A stretch of DNA of 64,000 nt from Sporocytophaga sp. (lineage in GTDB: Bacteria; Bacteroidota; Bacteroidia; Cytophagales; Cytophagaceae). This document shows, in pieces, positions 1 through 9,044 of this stretch; position 1 is the first letter of the stretch, and each line of letters starts with the position of its first letter. The translations under genes were made by a program, and so were the position numbers. Where the stretch lies: assembly GCF_017745095.1 (NCBI RefSeq), contig NZ_JAGHZZ010000003.1, positions 124,001 through 188,000 on the forward strand. Reading direction: 5' to 3'. A model generated the notes under the pieces. That model worked only from the letters and a program-made list of their open reading frames with translations. It did no database searches and had not been told where the DNA came from.

Positions 1-251
1 ACCTTAGAAGAAATCAACCGGCCAATTTCCCAAAGAGGGGATGAATATGTTAAATCTTTTAAAGAAGGATCAAATACCCTTCTACCCATTTCAGAAAAGG
101 GGCCTCTTAATCTGGACAATTTAAACAAAGGATCGTCTGGGAACACTGCAATTGACGTATGAAACTCATTCAATAATCCAGCCTCTTTCATTCCAACTGC
201 CGCCGCCCTGACATTGGCATTCCCCGTCGGATGGGATAAAATTATTTTCAT
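1..251 (-). CDS. Glycosyltransferase N-terminus, partial (runs off left edge)
   Basis: An open frame starts with ATG at 251 and stays open to the window edge (83 codons seen). It begins MKIILSHPTGNANVRAAA, a beta-strand followed by a small-residue loop as at the N-terminus of GT-B glycosyltransferases. The start lies 3 bases after the stop of the upstream glycosyltransferase gene, so the two are probably co-transcribed in the polysaccharide operon. The conserved C-terminal donor-binding domain lies outside the window, so family and substrate cannot be named. That it is a glycosyltransferase is inferred from the N-terminal pattern and its neighbours. Confidence 0.6.
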   Translation of the reverse strand, partial: MKIILSHPTGNANVRAAAVGMKEAGLLNEFHTSIAVFPDDPLFKLSRLRGPFSEMGRRVFDPSLKDLTYSSPLWEIGRLISSK

Positions 252-254
252 TTT

Positions 255-1277
255 TTATGTCCTTGCAGATTCAATAACTTCCAGATACTTTTGTGCGACG
301 ACCTCTGGCAAATGATTTCTTAAATGATTAACTGAATTACTTTTTAATTTCCCTCCTAGCTCTTCATCAGAATAAACCGCTTTCATCGTTTTAATCAAGT
401 CATTCAGATTCCCTCGTTCGAATACTAAACCGGCATCTCCTACCGCGTCCGGTAATCCCCCTCCATTCGATACAATTGGAATACACCCACAAGCCATCCC
501 CTCCAATGCTACATTTCCAAATGGCTCTTCCCATAAAGAGGGAACCAAAAGGAATTTATGTTCATTAATCGCTTTTACCAATGCTTCTCCTGTTAATGGT
601 CCAGTAAAACAAATATTTGATTTCATCTCAAGTTGATTTACTAGTGAATTTAAACTGCCAAATTCAGGTCCATCTCCAATAATAGTCAAAGTAGTTTTTT
701 CAACTGAGTCATTTTCTTTTATTATTGAATGCAAGGCTTTAATTGCAAGATCTGCTCCTTTGTCTGAAACTAATCTCCCAATAAATACAAAATCTTTCGA
801 CCTTTTCAAACCTAAATCTTTGAACAATCCGTTTCGAAATGGATTTCCAATAACTATAGCTCTGTTGCTTGAACGTTTTTGTACCGAATTACTAATCGCA
901 ATGATACCATTAGCGTATCGTAACCAATAAAGTTTCAAATAATCTTGCCAAGCCTTGCTACCGTCAATTCTTCGGATCCAGGTTCTTATTGCTACTACAT
1001 TCTTTTTTCTTAGAATAAGTGCTGGCCAAGCTAAACGAATACAAGGGTTATTTTCAAATACTACATCCGCCCAGATATGCAACTTCAACAAGTTAAAAAA
1101 ATCAGGATTTCGAATAACTTCAAATGGGAATTTTTTTGTGCTGTCTCGATCCTCTGTCCAGGTTACTACGATAACTTCATGTCCCTTTTTTTGGAATTCG
1201 AATGCTAATATTTCTGAATTTATCTCTATACCACCAATAAACGGGTAAAATTTATGTGTAATTAATAAAATCTTCAT
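255..1277 (-). CDS. GT4-family glycosyltransferase
   Basis: A 340-residue cytoplasmic GT-B glycosyltransferase, probably adding one sugar to the lipid-linked repeat unit. The N-terminal acceptor domain has the Gly-rich loop FYPFIGGIE (residues 10-18). The C-terminal donor domain has FIGRLVSDKG (165-174), IIGDGPE (199-205) and the EX7E motif with Glu251 and Glu259 in EEPFGNVALEG, followed by GCIPIVSNGGG. Length and motif order are normal for GT4. The ATG at 1277 overlaps the stop of the upstream gene by 4 bases (ATGA), which suggests coupled translation. Sugar specificity cannot be read from the sequence. Confidence 0.88.
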   Translation of the reverse strand: MKILLITHKFYPFIGGIEINSEILAFEFQKKGHEVIVVTWTEDRDSTKKFPFEVIRNPDFFNLLKLHIWADVVFENNPCIRLAWPALILRKKNVVAIRTWIRRIDGSKAWQDYLKLYWLRYANGIIAISNSVQKRSSNRAIVIGNPFRNGLFKDLGLKRSKDFVFIGRLVSDKGADLAIKALHSIIKENDSVEKTTLTIIGDGPEFGSLNSLVNQLEMKSNICFTGPLTGEALVKAINEHKFLLVPSLWEEPFGNVALEGMACGCIPIVSNGGGLPDAVGDAGLVFERGNLNDLIKTMKAVYSDEELGGKLKSNSVNHLRNHLPEVVAQKYLEVIESART

Positions 1278-2116
1278 AGTGAAATATGGCGTTGGAATTG
1301 TTTTTTAATCCAATCCATTTTTCCAACATTTCTGGCTTGGTTAAAAATTGGATCATTTTCTTCATAACCACTTTTATAAACCGGATCTTGCCAATCCACA
1401 ACTTTGTCTTTTAATCCAATTAAATGAATAGCAAAAGTTGTCTCATCAGGTCCCTTATAAGGATTTCGACAGATAAATTGATTAATATCCGGACAATCAA
1501 TTCTCTTTTTACTTCTTCCAAACAATAATGCCCAACAAGACTGTTCTGAGAGCCAATTTATCTTTCTGACATCTGGCAATCCAAGATAGTATTCAATAAA
1601 ATCCAAATCAAATTCATCTGTATGGTAGGAAAAATAACCAGAATTAAACTGTAAAGGTATTTTCCATTTGTATTTAAATAAGCCATCTCTGAGAGTAAAT
1701 GATAATTTTATTCCATCAGTAATCAGATAGGTATTTTCTTTGCGTTGAAAATATGCTTCACATTTTTTTAGATAAAGTATATCCCCGTCTGTAAATATAA
1801 ACCTAGGACTTTCGTTCATGGCCAATAATGGGACATCTAATAATTTAAATGCCAAAGGAAAACTTTCTCTATATCTAAGACAATTTGGATGTTTAGAAAG
1901 AATAGTTGTTATCAATTGTTCCCTTTGAGAACGCAGAATTACTGTTATTTTAGGAGAAATGGAGCGGACCTCATGGGCATTTTCTTCAGAAAAAGAACCG
2001 TCGTCAATAACAATAAGTTTTTGATCTTGAGATAAAAATTGTATAATCTTTGGCAATGTGATCTTCGCCATTTCTAAATCTCTCTTACACAAAAGAGTAT
2101 ATATATTAGGATTCAT
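1274..2116 (-). CDS. Putative GT-A-like glycosyltransferase, family not recognised
   Basis: A 280-residue protein with no membrane segment. It has features of a nucleotide-sugar-binding GT-A fold: an early strand ending in LIVIDDGS (residues 34-41) and, near residue 110, FTDGDILYL, where D-G-D could be the metal-binding DxD motif. The C-terminal half is rich in aromatic residues and matches no motif I know. It lies between two glycosyltransferase genes, overlapping the downstream one by 4 bases and starting 6 bases after the upstream one. The position and the DxD-like site support a glycosyltransferase. A glycan-modifying enzyme of another kind is not excluded. Confidence 0.55.
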   Translation of the reverse strand: MNPNIYTLLCKRDLEMAKITLPKIIQFLSQDQKLIVIDDGSFSEENAHEVRSISPKITVILRSQREQLITTILSKHPNCLRYRESFPLAFKLLDVPLLAMNESPRFIFTDGDILYLKKCEAYFQRKENTYLITDGIKLSFTLRDGLFKYKWKIPLQFNSGYFSYHTDEFDLDFIEYYLGLPDVRKINWLSEQSCWALLFGRSKKRIDCPDINQFICRNPYKGPDETTFAIHLIGLKDKVVDWQDPVYKSGYEENDPIFNQARNVGKMDWIKKQFQRHISL

Positions 2117-2122
2117 ATTACT

Positions 2123-3235
2123 TCAAATAGTTTTCAATTGTGCCATAAATTGAACTGCGATATTAGATAACCTTTCTTCTGGTCCTAGCTTTTCAATTCG
2201 ACGAACTGCTTCGTATAAATTGGAATAAATGATTTCCCTTCGAAAATCAAAATCCAGAAGATCATTTCCATTTAATTTGGGGAGCCAAACAGGCAAACCA
2301 TGTTCAAGCATTGATATAGCAGAACCACTTTTTCCTAACAAATCAGGCTCAGATCGAGCAATCCCTACAGTTGCTCCATACTGCATTATGGAGCTTAGAT
2401 CCTTTTCCTCCAAGAACCCTAAATCAATAATTTTAAATTTATCGGGTATTAGTTCCAATAATTTCTGGACAAAAATAGTTTTGTCTAAATTTTCATTGGT
2501 TGCTAATAAAAGTTCGCATGACACCCCGATGCCATATACAAATTCTACAATCTTGTTGATCAAAACATCTCTGAAGTCTGCTCTAGGTGAGACTCCAAAA
2601 TAAAGTAATTTTATAGAATCAGAATTTGTAACTAAACAATCATGGGATATATCAGATGTAACAGGAATATTTCCAAACAATTCTAAAATAGAAGAAGATA
2701 TTCCATTTTGAGTTAGCTTATTTTGATTTTTCTTGATTGAAACGTTTATAACCGAAGGCTTTATCTTTCTTACCAATGTAGCAATAATTTTTTGTTGCAA
2801 AATTGAAATTATCCTTTGCTTTAATGCACCTCGATTTTCTAACCATAGTTCGTGGAACATGATGTGCCAATTACAGCACTTATAGATTTTCTTAAGATCA
2901 TTTACCAATTGATATGGTAATCCTCTGGATTGATATGCATATGGAACAAATTGGAGTGAGATATAGTCCGGTTTAAATTCTACAGCAAAGTTGTGGGCTA
3001 TTTGTATCTTTTCATTCCTGGAAATAGTAGAGGAAAATCGCAAAACATCAATAGGAGTTTCACGGTCTAAATGAACCTCACGAATTGAGTTATTTACAAA
3101 ATTATCATTTAATGCAATTATCTTCGCATTGTGTCCTATTCGGATTAACTCACCTGATAATCTCCTACAATAATCTCCTACCCCGTCTTTGCCCACTTCC
3201 AGAGATCCACTTAAAAACAATATTTTCAAAGTCAA
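2123..3235 (-). CDS. GT-B-like glycosyltransferase
   Basis: A 370-residue protein beginning with ILFLSGSLEVGKDGVGDYCR, the beta1 strand and Gly-rich loop of a GT-B glycosyltransferase acceptor domain. Near residue 295 is RSEPDLLGKSGSAISMLEHG, a diverged form of the donor-site EX7E region. The first codon is TTG at 3235. A second TTG two codons in (3229) would give the more typical N-terminus MKILFLSG, and no ATG is available. The frame starts 2 bases after the stop of the acyltransferase gene upstream. It probably acts in the cytoplasm on the repeat unit; donor and acceptor are unknown. Confidence 0.7.
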   Translation of the reverse strand: MTLKILFLSGSLEVGKDGVGDYCRRLSGELIRIGHNAKIIALNDNFVNNSIREVHLDRETPIDVLRFSSTISRNEKIQIAHNFAVEFKPDYISLQFVPYAYQSRGLPYQLVNDLKKIYKCCNWHIMFHELWLENRGALKQRIISILQQKIIATLVRKIKPSVINVSIKKNQNKLTQNGISSSILELFGNIPVTSDISHDCLVTNSDSIKLLYFGVSPRADFRDVLINKIVEFVYGIGVSCELLLATNENLDKTIFVQKLLELIPDKFKIIDLGFLEEKDLSSIMQYGATVGIARSEPDLLGKSGSAISMLEHGLPVWLPKLNGNDLLDFDFRREIIYSNLYEAVRRIEKLGPEERLSNIAVQFMAQLKTI

Positions 3236-3237
3236 AT

Positions 3238-4356
3238 TTATTTATTACCCAACAATTCCTTTTTTATAAAAAAAGTCCGGACCTTTTCAAATCCATTATT
3301 TAGCATATTGGTCCAGAGCACCCTTTGAGAATCCAAAATCTTGCCGAGGAAAGAAACCACTATTAAAACTACCATCGATGCGATAGCCATATCTATATAA
3401 TCATTTACCTTAATTCCAAACACTACCTTCCACAGTGATAAAAATGGAAAATGTAGAACATAAATCGGGAATGTCAGATCTGCTAATTTTCTGACCTTCT
3501 TGGCTAATTTATCTTTTTGGATCTTTTTTTCATCTTGAACAGGTATGAACCAAAGTCCAATTGACACGAGTACTCCAATAGTCCAATCAGTCACAAATTG
3601 AGCGGCAAAAACCAATGGAAATGTTCCAAGGGGGGCAGGAAATGACGGCATAAAAGAAACTACGATACCACAAATTCCAAAGAATAATATAACCAATAAC
3701 CAGGACCAAATTGCTTTAATATTTATTGGTTTCAATTTATAGGAGAAATATCCCATAAACCATATTGGCATTAAGACCATAATTTTCGGCCCGGCACATA
3801 AAACTGCGACAATTGGTAGTATTATTCCTTTCCATCCTATACTTCTATAAAACCAAAATCCGAATATAAGATAATACCAACCTTCAAAACTAAGTGACCA
3901 TAATGGTCCATTCATTCTGGGACCGGCGCACAAAAACCAAGTCTCATTCTGAAAAAAAAAAGTCAAAATATATCTTGGCCATGATAGTCCCCTTGAGTAA
4001 TCAAGACTATGAATCTGAGGATCTAAAAGATAAATATTAAACTCTATTAAAGCTGTGATTAGAATTGCAGGTATGAGTACTGAATATAACCTACTGAGTC
4101 TGGCGATTGTGTATTGCCTCCACCCTCTGTTATTGGCAGTAGTAGTGTATCCGATTACATAGCCAGATAAAACAAAGAATACGACTACAGCTACGTGAGA
4201 TAAATTTACTCCGGTAAAAATCTCTGATTTTGACTGAAACCAGATTTCATCTGCATGCACCCAAAATACAAGAAGAGCAGAACTCAGCCTCAAAAAATCA
4301 AGTACGATACTTATATTTGCTGAAATTGGCTTTACCTGACTTTGCTTGATATTCAT
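3238..4356 (-). CDS. Acyltransferase 3 family membrane O-acyltransferase
   Basis: A 372-residue polytopic inner-membrane protein of the acyltransferase-3 (OafA/NodX-like) family, which moves acyl groups, often acetyl, onto surface sugars. It starts with the family pattern LDFLRLSSALLVFWVHADEIW, shown here in part: His34 in FWVHAD corresponds to the conserved catalytic histidine. VVFFVLSGYVIGY (about 58-70) is the typical second helix, and GPLWSLSFEGWYYL (about 149-162) is the conserved middle motif. About ten hydrophobic segments follow, and the C-terminus is basic. Its place among glycosyltransferases suggests O-acylation of the exported polysaccharide. Confidence 0.88.
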   Translation of the reverse strand: MNIKQSQVKPISANISIVLDFLRLSSALLVFWVHADEIWFQSKSEIFTGVNLSHVAVVVFFVLSGYVIGYTTTANNRGWRQYTIARLSRLYSVLIPAILITALIEFNIYLLDPQIHSLDYSRGLSWPRYILTFFFQNETWFLCAGPRMNGPLWSLSFEGWYYLIFGFWFYRSIGWKGIILPIVAVLCAGPKIMVLMPIWFMGYFSYKLKPINIKAIWSWLLVILFFGICGIVVSFMPSFPAPLGTFPLVFAAQFVTDWTIGVLVSIGLWFIPVQDEKKIQKDKLAKKVRKLADLTFPIYVLHFPFLSLWKVVFGIKVNDYIDMAIASMVVLIVVSFLGKILDSQRVLWTNMLNNGFEKVRTFFIKKELLGNK

Positions 4357-4381
4357 TAGAATTTTATTACGAATAAATAGA

Positions 4382-5260
4382 TCAGTTAAATGAAACTGAA
4401 TTAATTATAATTTTTCTACCTTCCATTTTTTCCTTATACATTTCATTATTGGGTTTTACCATTAATAACCCCTTCAATAACACCCATTCGAAATATAATC
4501 TACTCAAAATTACTTTTTTTACAATGCTAGAAACCCCCAGTTTATTGTGTTTTTTTAATAACCTCCATCGGCTGTTATAAAACAATAATACCCTTTTATA
4601 ATTAATCTGGTAGGAATTGCCGCCTTTATGAGAAACTGTTATGTCTGAATCATACTTTAAGATCCAATTTGAACGATGTATTCTCATACTTATATCATGG
4701 TCAGCATCTAATACAGGGAAATTTATTTCATCCAGATACTCCATGTCTTCAAGGCATTTTTTGCGAAAGGCAACGGCACAGGAATAAGGTAAAAGATTTC
4801 CTTTTTTACCATTTAGAAAACTTAACTTTGCTTCTAATTTTTGTCCCAACATTAACCCATATACATTGGGCTCATATCTAAAATTTCCAACGGGGCTCCC
4901 TTCGTCATCAACCGTAGCAAATCCAATACACCCTAATCGCTTATTCTTTCGAAAAGCATCAATGACTTTCCTTATAAATGATTCAATTGGGTAAGCGTCA
5001 GAATCTAGTAAGACAACAATATCTGAGCTTGCTTTTTTCAGTCCAACATTTACCGTTCCAGCATATCCTTTATTAGTAATATTTAAAACCTCCTTAACGA
5101 TCGAATCATCAAATACATATGGATTTTTTTCTGGAGAACAATCATTTACAAAAATTATTTCATGAATTAAATCCTTATCAAACTTAATCAATGAATCTAT
5201 ATTTCGCTTTAACAAGTGCCATTGTCCATATACAGGAATTACAATAGAGACCTTATCCAT
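4382..5260 (-). CDS. GT2-family glycosyltransferase
   Basis: A 292-residue GT-A glycosyltransferase. VSIVIPVYGQW (residues 4-14), EIIFVNDCSPE (34-44) and the metal-binding region VVLLDSDAYP (about 87-96, DSD as DxD) give the order expected for GT2. A late His-containing stretch (SHKGGNSY, about 210-217) is common in rhamnosyl- or galactofuranosyl-type GT2 enzymes, but that does not fix specificity. No transmembrane helix is evident. It starts with ATG 66 bases downstream of the hexapeptide acyltransferase gene and ends 25 bases before the acyltransferase-3 gene. Confidence 0.85.
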   Translation of the reverse strand: MDKVSIVIPVYGQWHLLKRNIDSLIKFDKDLIHEIIFVNDCSPEKNPYVFDDSIVKEVLNITNKGYAGTVNVGLKKASSDIVVLLDSDAYPIESFIRKVIDAFRKNKRLGCIGFATVDDEGSPVGNFRYEPNVYGLMLGQKLEAKLSFLNGKKGNLLPYSCAVAFRKKCLEDMEYLDEINFPVLDADHDISMRIHRSNWILKYDSDITVSHKGGNSYQINYKRVLLFYNSRWRLLKKHNKLGVSSIVKKVILSRLYFEWVLLKGLLMVKPNNEMYKEKMEGRKIIINSVSFN

Positions 5261-5326
5261 AATTAAATCAAATTACCATACTTAAAACTTCAAACTGACC
5301 CATCTTAGGATTCTTTCAGTCAATCA

Positions 5327-5896
5327 TTATTGACGAATCCCTATTCTTTTTGCAGGGACCCCTCCCCAAATTTCATTCGCGGGAACCGATTTGGTAACTA
5401 CTGCTCCTGCAGCTATTACTGCTCCATCTCCAATTGTTACTCCTTTTAAAACGGTTACATTTGTGCCTAGCCATACATCTTCACCTATGCTTATAGCAGC
5501 CTTTACTGACTCCTGGGGGCCAATTCGCATTCCTAACTTTATGCCATGATCATGGTCAATAAAAGAACACCTTGATGCTATATTACTATATTTTCCAATA
5601 TTGATACCAGAACTAATGTTGAACTCTGTATCAAAACCAATAAATACATTGTCTTCAATTACGATTGAAGGACCTTTTTCCCAAATTCCATCATATTTAA
5701 ATTTGATCCCGGTTTCAAGAACACAATTACTTCCAATCGAAGTCTGATGCGGCCACGTAGTAAAGATAGAAGGCAATAAAGTATTCTTTCCTACCTGCAT
5801 CCCTTGTAACAAATAATATTGAGTCCTTACTAATTTAAACAGAGGATTAAAATACCTATACCTAAGTACAAAAAAACACTTATGAATAAATTTCAT
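5327..5896 (-). CDS. Hexapeptide-repeat O-acetyltransferase (LbH, WbbJ/Maa-like)
   Basis: A 189-residue protein of the left-handed beta-helix acyltransferase group. From about residue 50 it shows imperfect [LIV]-G-x4 hexapeptide turns ([52 protein letters not shown]). It contains IDHDHGI (about 113-119), with histidines at the usual catalytic position, and ends in the family signature [16 protein letters not shown]. Such enzymes move acetyl from acetyl-CoA to sugar hydroxyls in the cytoplasm. With the membrane acyltransferase nearby, it suggests that the polymer is acylated at two steps or positions. It starts with ATG 29 bases after the upstream gene. Confidence 0.88.
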   Translation of the reverse strand: MKFIHKCFFVLRYRYFNPLFKLVRTQYYLLQGMQVGKNTLLPSIFTTWPHQTSIGSNCVLETGIKFKYDGIWEKGPSIVIEDNVFIGFDTEFNISSGINIGKYSNIASRCSFIDHDHGIKLGMRIGPQESVKAAISIGEDVWLGTNVTVLKGVTIGDGAVIAAGAVVTKSVPANEIWGGVPAKRIGIRQ

Positions 5897-5925
5897 AATG
5901 AATCCAATTTACTTTATAACGCATA

Positions 5926-7011
5926 CTAGGAGTTTTTCAAGACAAAGTTAGCTACCTCATCTGACACCAATTTCCAATTAAAATTCTTCATTTTTTCTTT
6001 TGCGCTCAACCCAATTGTTTGACATAGTAGTGTATCTAAAACACAACGTTTAATTAATAAAGCAAGCTCTTCATGATTTCCAGGTTCAAAAAGCAAACCA
6101 TCAATATCATTTGTAATTATATCTTTTTGTCCACAACAATTAGTCGTAATACAACATTTCCCTATTGCCATTGCCTGAAGTAAACTTAAAGGTTGTCCCT
6201 CTGAAAAACTGGGAAGTATGAATAATAAAGCTTGACTTAGCAATTTGACTTCCTCGTTCTGAACAAATCGAGGAACTACAGTGATAAATGAGTGCAAATA
6301 TTCTGGCCAATCAGCTAATACTTCTTCTTTATTCTTAATAGTACCAATTAATAAATACTTTATTATAATATTTTCTTGATATAGTAAATTGGCAGCTTTT
6401 ATTAGAGTATGTATACCCTTTCTTTCTATCCAGGTACCGTTAAAAACAATAGTATAACTAAAATTCTCCTCAATTTTAGCATCAATATCAGGAACGAAAT
6501 TTACTCCATTCTTGAAAACAAATATATCTTCATTATTCCTTTTATACTTATACTTCACGTACTGACTATCATCACTATTAATTAGCAATAATTTATCTGC
6601 ATGTTTCAGCCCTTTATCACAATTATGTAATCGCCATAATGGAAATAGGAGTCTCGTCTTATATGACGAAATCTGCTCCTTTAAATTGTTACTTTTAAAA
6701 TTCTTATTTTCCCATGCACGCCTTTCCACTCCATGACTTTCCACAAAACAAGGAATGCCTCTATTTACAAATAACCCGGAAGTTGGTTCATGGGCAATGA
6801 TTGCACGTGGATGGATGTTAAGGTTCTTAAAATATTTAAAAGCAGCATAGGGAAATAATCCTTTATGGGAAACATGCCCAACTTCCTTTGGACCAATATG
6901 AATGAAATTCATTCCAAAATCTTCAAACGCCTTTTTCCAATGCGTTTCAACTCTTCCCATCCCTGTCTCTAGAGAAATATCAACCTCTGAAATATGAACA
7001 ATAGATTTCAT
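5926..7011 (-). CDS. GT4-like glycosyltransferase with variant EX7Q site
   Basis: A 361-residue GT-B protein. I start it at the ATG at 7011 (MKSIVHISEVD), because TTGGAGG sits just upstream as a Shine-Dalgarno-like site; a TTG 9 bases earlier lies within that site. The donor domain has FNGTWIERKGIHTLIKA (about 190-206), followed by LLIGTIKNKEE and LPSFSEGQPLSLLQAMAIG. In that last motif the usual second glutamate of EX7E is glutamine (E-x7-Q). The rest of the fold looks intact, so it may be active with altered donor handling. A 188-base gap separates it from the next gene upstream. Confidence 0.8.
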   Translation of the reverse strand: MKSIVHISEVDISLETGMGRVETHWKKAFEDFGMNFIHIGPKEVGHVSHKGLFPYAAFKYFKNLNIHPRAIIAHEPTSGLFVNRGIPCFVESHGVERRAWENKNFKSNNLKEQISSYKTRLLFPLWRLHNCDKGLKHADKLLLINSDDSQYVKYKYKRNNEDIFVFKNGVNFVPDIDAKIEENFSYTIVFNGTWIERKGIHTLIKAANLLYQENIIIKYLLIGTIKNKEEVLADWPEYLHSFITVVPRFVQNEEVKLLSQALLFILPSFSEGQPLSLLQAMAIGKCCITTNCCGQKDIITNDIDGLLFEPGNHEELALLIKRCVLDTLLCQTIGLSAKEKMKNFNWKLVSDEVANFVLKNS

Positions 7012-7199
7012 TACCTCCAACTTTTCTGCAATTTTCTGACTGATTATTTTACTGTATATTCCTCTCTAAAATGTTCAAAATATTTAATAATCTTGATTCA
7101 ACTCTGTCAATTCACTTTCAAGATATCCAACAACCTTTTCCCATTATATAAAATATCCATTAAACGGGTAAGATGTAGGAATTTAATTATCTCGTTCGA

Positions 7200-8045
7200 T
7201 TACATTTTAGAACTTTCTAGTCTATATTTTTCAAATGCATTCAATAATATTCTAAATGAAATTTTGCCTTTGATTAATTCAAAAATTAATTGGGATGTTG
7301 TTGAATATACATTAAAGATAGAAACTTGATGTTTAAATGTTAGCATCAGCATGCAGAAGATTCTACATTCTTCAATTGTTTTATTCTGCAATTCAGAGGC
7401 TGTGGTTGCATAACTTTTATGAATTACAAAAGTAGATTGAATATGCTTTATGTTAAAGCCATTCTTTTTCAATCTTATTCCATATTCTAAATATAATATT
7501 CCAAATTTATAAGTCTCCAGATTTAAAACCTTGCTTTCAATCACAGACCTAGGATATATAGTTGCTCCGCATGAAATTCCAAAATATCCATTCATATCTG
7601 CAGGAACGCAAGAATATCCTTTGGGATGCAATTGTCCTGGTATAGGTGCCGGCAAGGATCTTTCTTCATTGGGAGGACAATATTCTCCAATCGTCCAAAT
7701 TGCATCAGGGTCTCTTGCTATTGCATCAAAACACTCCTTCAAATGGTTTTCAGGGAATTCATGATCATCATCCATTGTCCTGATATGAGAGCCATTGCAC
7801 TTTTCCGCCACAAAATTCCGATTTGCATATAATCCTTTTCTAGGACCTGTAAAATAAATACAATTATAAGATTTACATATCTCAATGTTCTGTTTAATCA
7901 CAGAATCAATATCAGAATCATCTGACACCAATATTTCATAAGGTTGAATTGATTGCCCCTTTAGAGACTCAATAGCACTTTTCAAATTTTGAGAGCGATT
8001 CCTTGTCACCAAAGCAATAGATAATTTATAAAAATCAGACTCCAT
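7200..8045 (-). CDS. GT2-family glycosyltransferase
   Basis: A 281-residue GT-A protein: LSIALVTRNRSQNL (residues 8-21), EILVSDDSD (37-45) and the DxD region RTMDDDHEFPENH (about 88-100). These are the nucleotide and metal sites of GT2 transferases, acting in the cytoplasm on lipid-linked intermediates. The C-terminus carries several moderately hydrophobic stretches but no certain membrane helix. Its start overlaps the upstream gene's end by 11 bases, so the pair is probably translated together. A 188-base AT-rich stretch follows before the next gene. Confidence 0.83.
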   Translation of the reverse strand: MESDFYKLSIALVTRNRSQNLKSAIESLKGQSIQPYEILVSDDSDIDSVIKQNIEICKSYNCIYFTGPRKGLYANRNFVAEKCNGSHIRTMDDDHEFPENHLKECFDAIARDPDAIWTIGEYCPPNEERSLPAPIPGQLHPKGYSCVPADMNGYFGISCGATIYPRSVIESKVLNLETYKFGILYLEYGIRLKKNGFNIKHIQSTFVIHKSYATTASELQNKTIEECRIFCMLMLTFKHQVSIFNVYSTTSQLIFELIKGKISFRILLNAFEKYRLESSKM

Positions 8046-8988
8046 AAAATCTATTTAAGAGTGAATATATTTTTATAAGAATTTTTTTTCTCCTGATACT
8101 GTTTTTGGAATAACATTTAATCACACTGCCTTCGGCAAAATCCCAGTATAGTTTATGAACAGGCGCTATTTTTCGTCCTGAAATGAAAGTTTTAAAAAAA
8201 TTGATATTCCATGGCTTGACACTCCCAGTAGCATGAAACATTGTCCAACCGCCTGGTACAAACCCCATTGCTTCAGGCCCCATTTCAGAAAGCGGCACAT
8301 CGCAACACATTGCAGTAATATTTAGAGCGTCCTGATCCTGGGCCTGAAACGGATGTGTTCTATCTAATTTATGTTTCCATTGATTGTTTGCCAATTGAAA
8401 ATGCGCCTTTCCAGTTTCAAATATTCTAACCCATGTATGCAAGAAAGACATATTGCCTCGGGAGACTCCTACAAACCCACCATTAAAATAGCTGTTAAGG
8501 TTATTATTAATTACTTTTAAACCGGCTTTATCAATTACATTTCGCCAAATTCCTCTAATGGGATGGTTACTAGGCATATCTAACAACGCTATTTCATGAA
8601 CTAAAGCTACACCGAAACTGGCCCATTGTTGGTAAAAGTGCCAAGGTGCGGTATTAACAATATCAGGGTCAAAATAAAAAATAGATTCAGCATCTTTAGC
8701 AGGCCCCTCCCATAACTGAAGCATAAAATTAGGTTTATAATTTGTAAGGTGCCAATCAATTTCTAGTGGTAGAAAATGAATTTTGAAATCATTCGTCACT
8801 TCCAGTGTTGTTCCGCCATTCCAATCAGGGAATCGACTATTTTTTCCTGAAGAAACCCAATCAGGTAGCGTGCCTCGATATCCTGCATAAATGGCCCCCC
8901 GGAAACCATGTTTGTAAAGAGAATTTGCCAATGCAGCTACTCCATAATGATAATTCCCTTCAAACAAAGTACAAATAATTGATTGCAT
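8035..8988 (-). CDS. GT-A-like protein, putative glycosyltransferase
   Basis: A 317-residue protein. It begins with SIICTLFEGNYHYGVAALAN, as in GT8-like transferases that start with a 'cultural' ASLF-type strand and conserved Gly/Ala. IFYFDPDIVNTAPW (about 101-114) contains D-P-D, a likely DxD metal site. Later Trp/His-rich stretches (WTMFHATGSVKPWN) resemble the C-terminal HFxGxxKPW motif of GT8 family enzymes, here HATGSVKPW. That match, though partial, makes a retaining GT8-like transferase my best reading. It lies 56 bases downstream of the flippase gene and overlaps the GT2 gene by 11 bases. Confidence 0.65.
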   Translation of the reverse strand: MQSIICTLFEGNYHYGVAALANSLYKHGFRGAIYAGYRGTLPDWVSSGKNSRFPDWNGGTTLEVTNDFKIHFLPLEIDWHLTNYKPNFMLQLWEGPAKDAESIFYFDPDIVNTAPWHFYQQWASFGVALVHEIALLDMPSNHPIRGIWRNVIDKAGLKVINNNLNSYFNGGFVGVSRGNMSFLHTWVRIFETGKAHFQLANNQWKHKLDRTHPFQAQDQDALNITAMCCDVPLSEMGPEAMGFVPGGWTMFHATGSVKPWNINFFKTFISGRKIAPVHKLYWDFAEGSVIKCYSKNSIRRKKILIKIYSLLNRFYGV

Positions 8989-9044
8989 ATATATTAATAA
9001 AAATTAGAGAGTTTCAGAACCTTTTTTCAATTGATTATCTGCGT

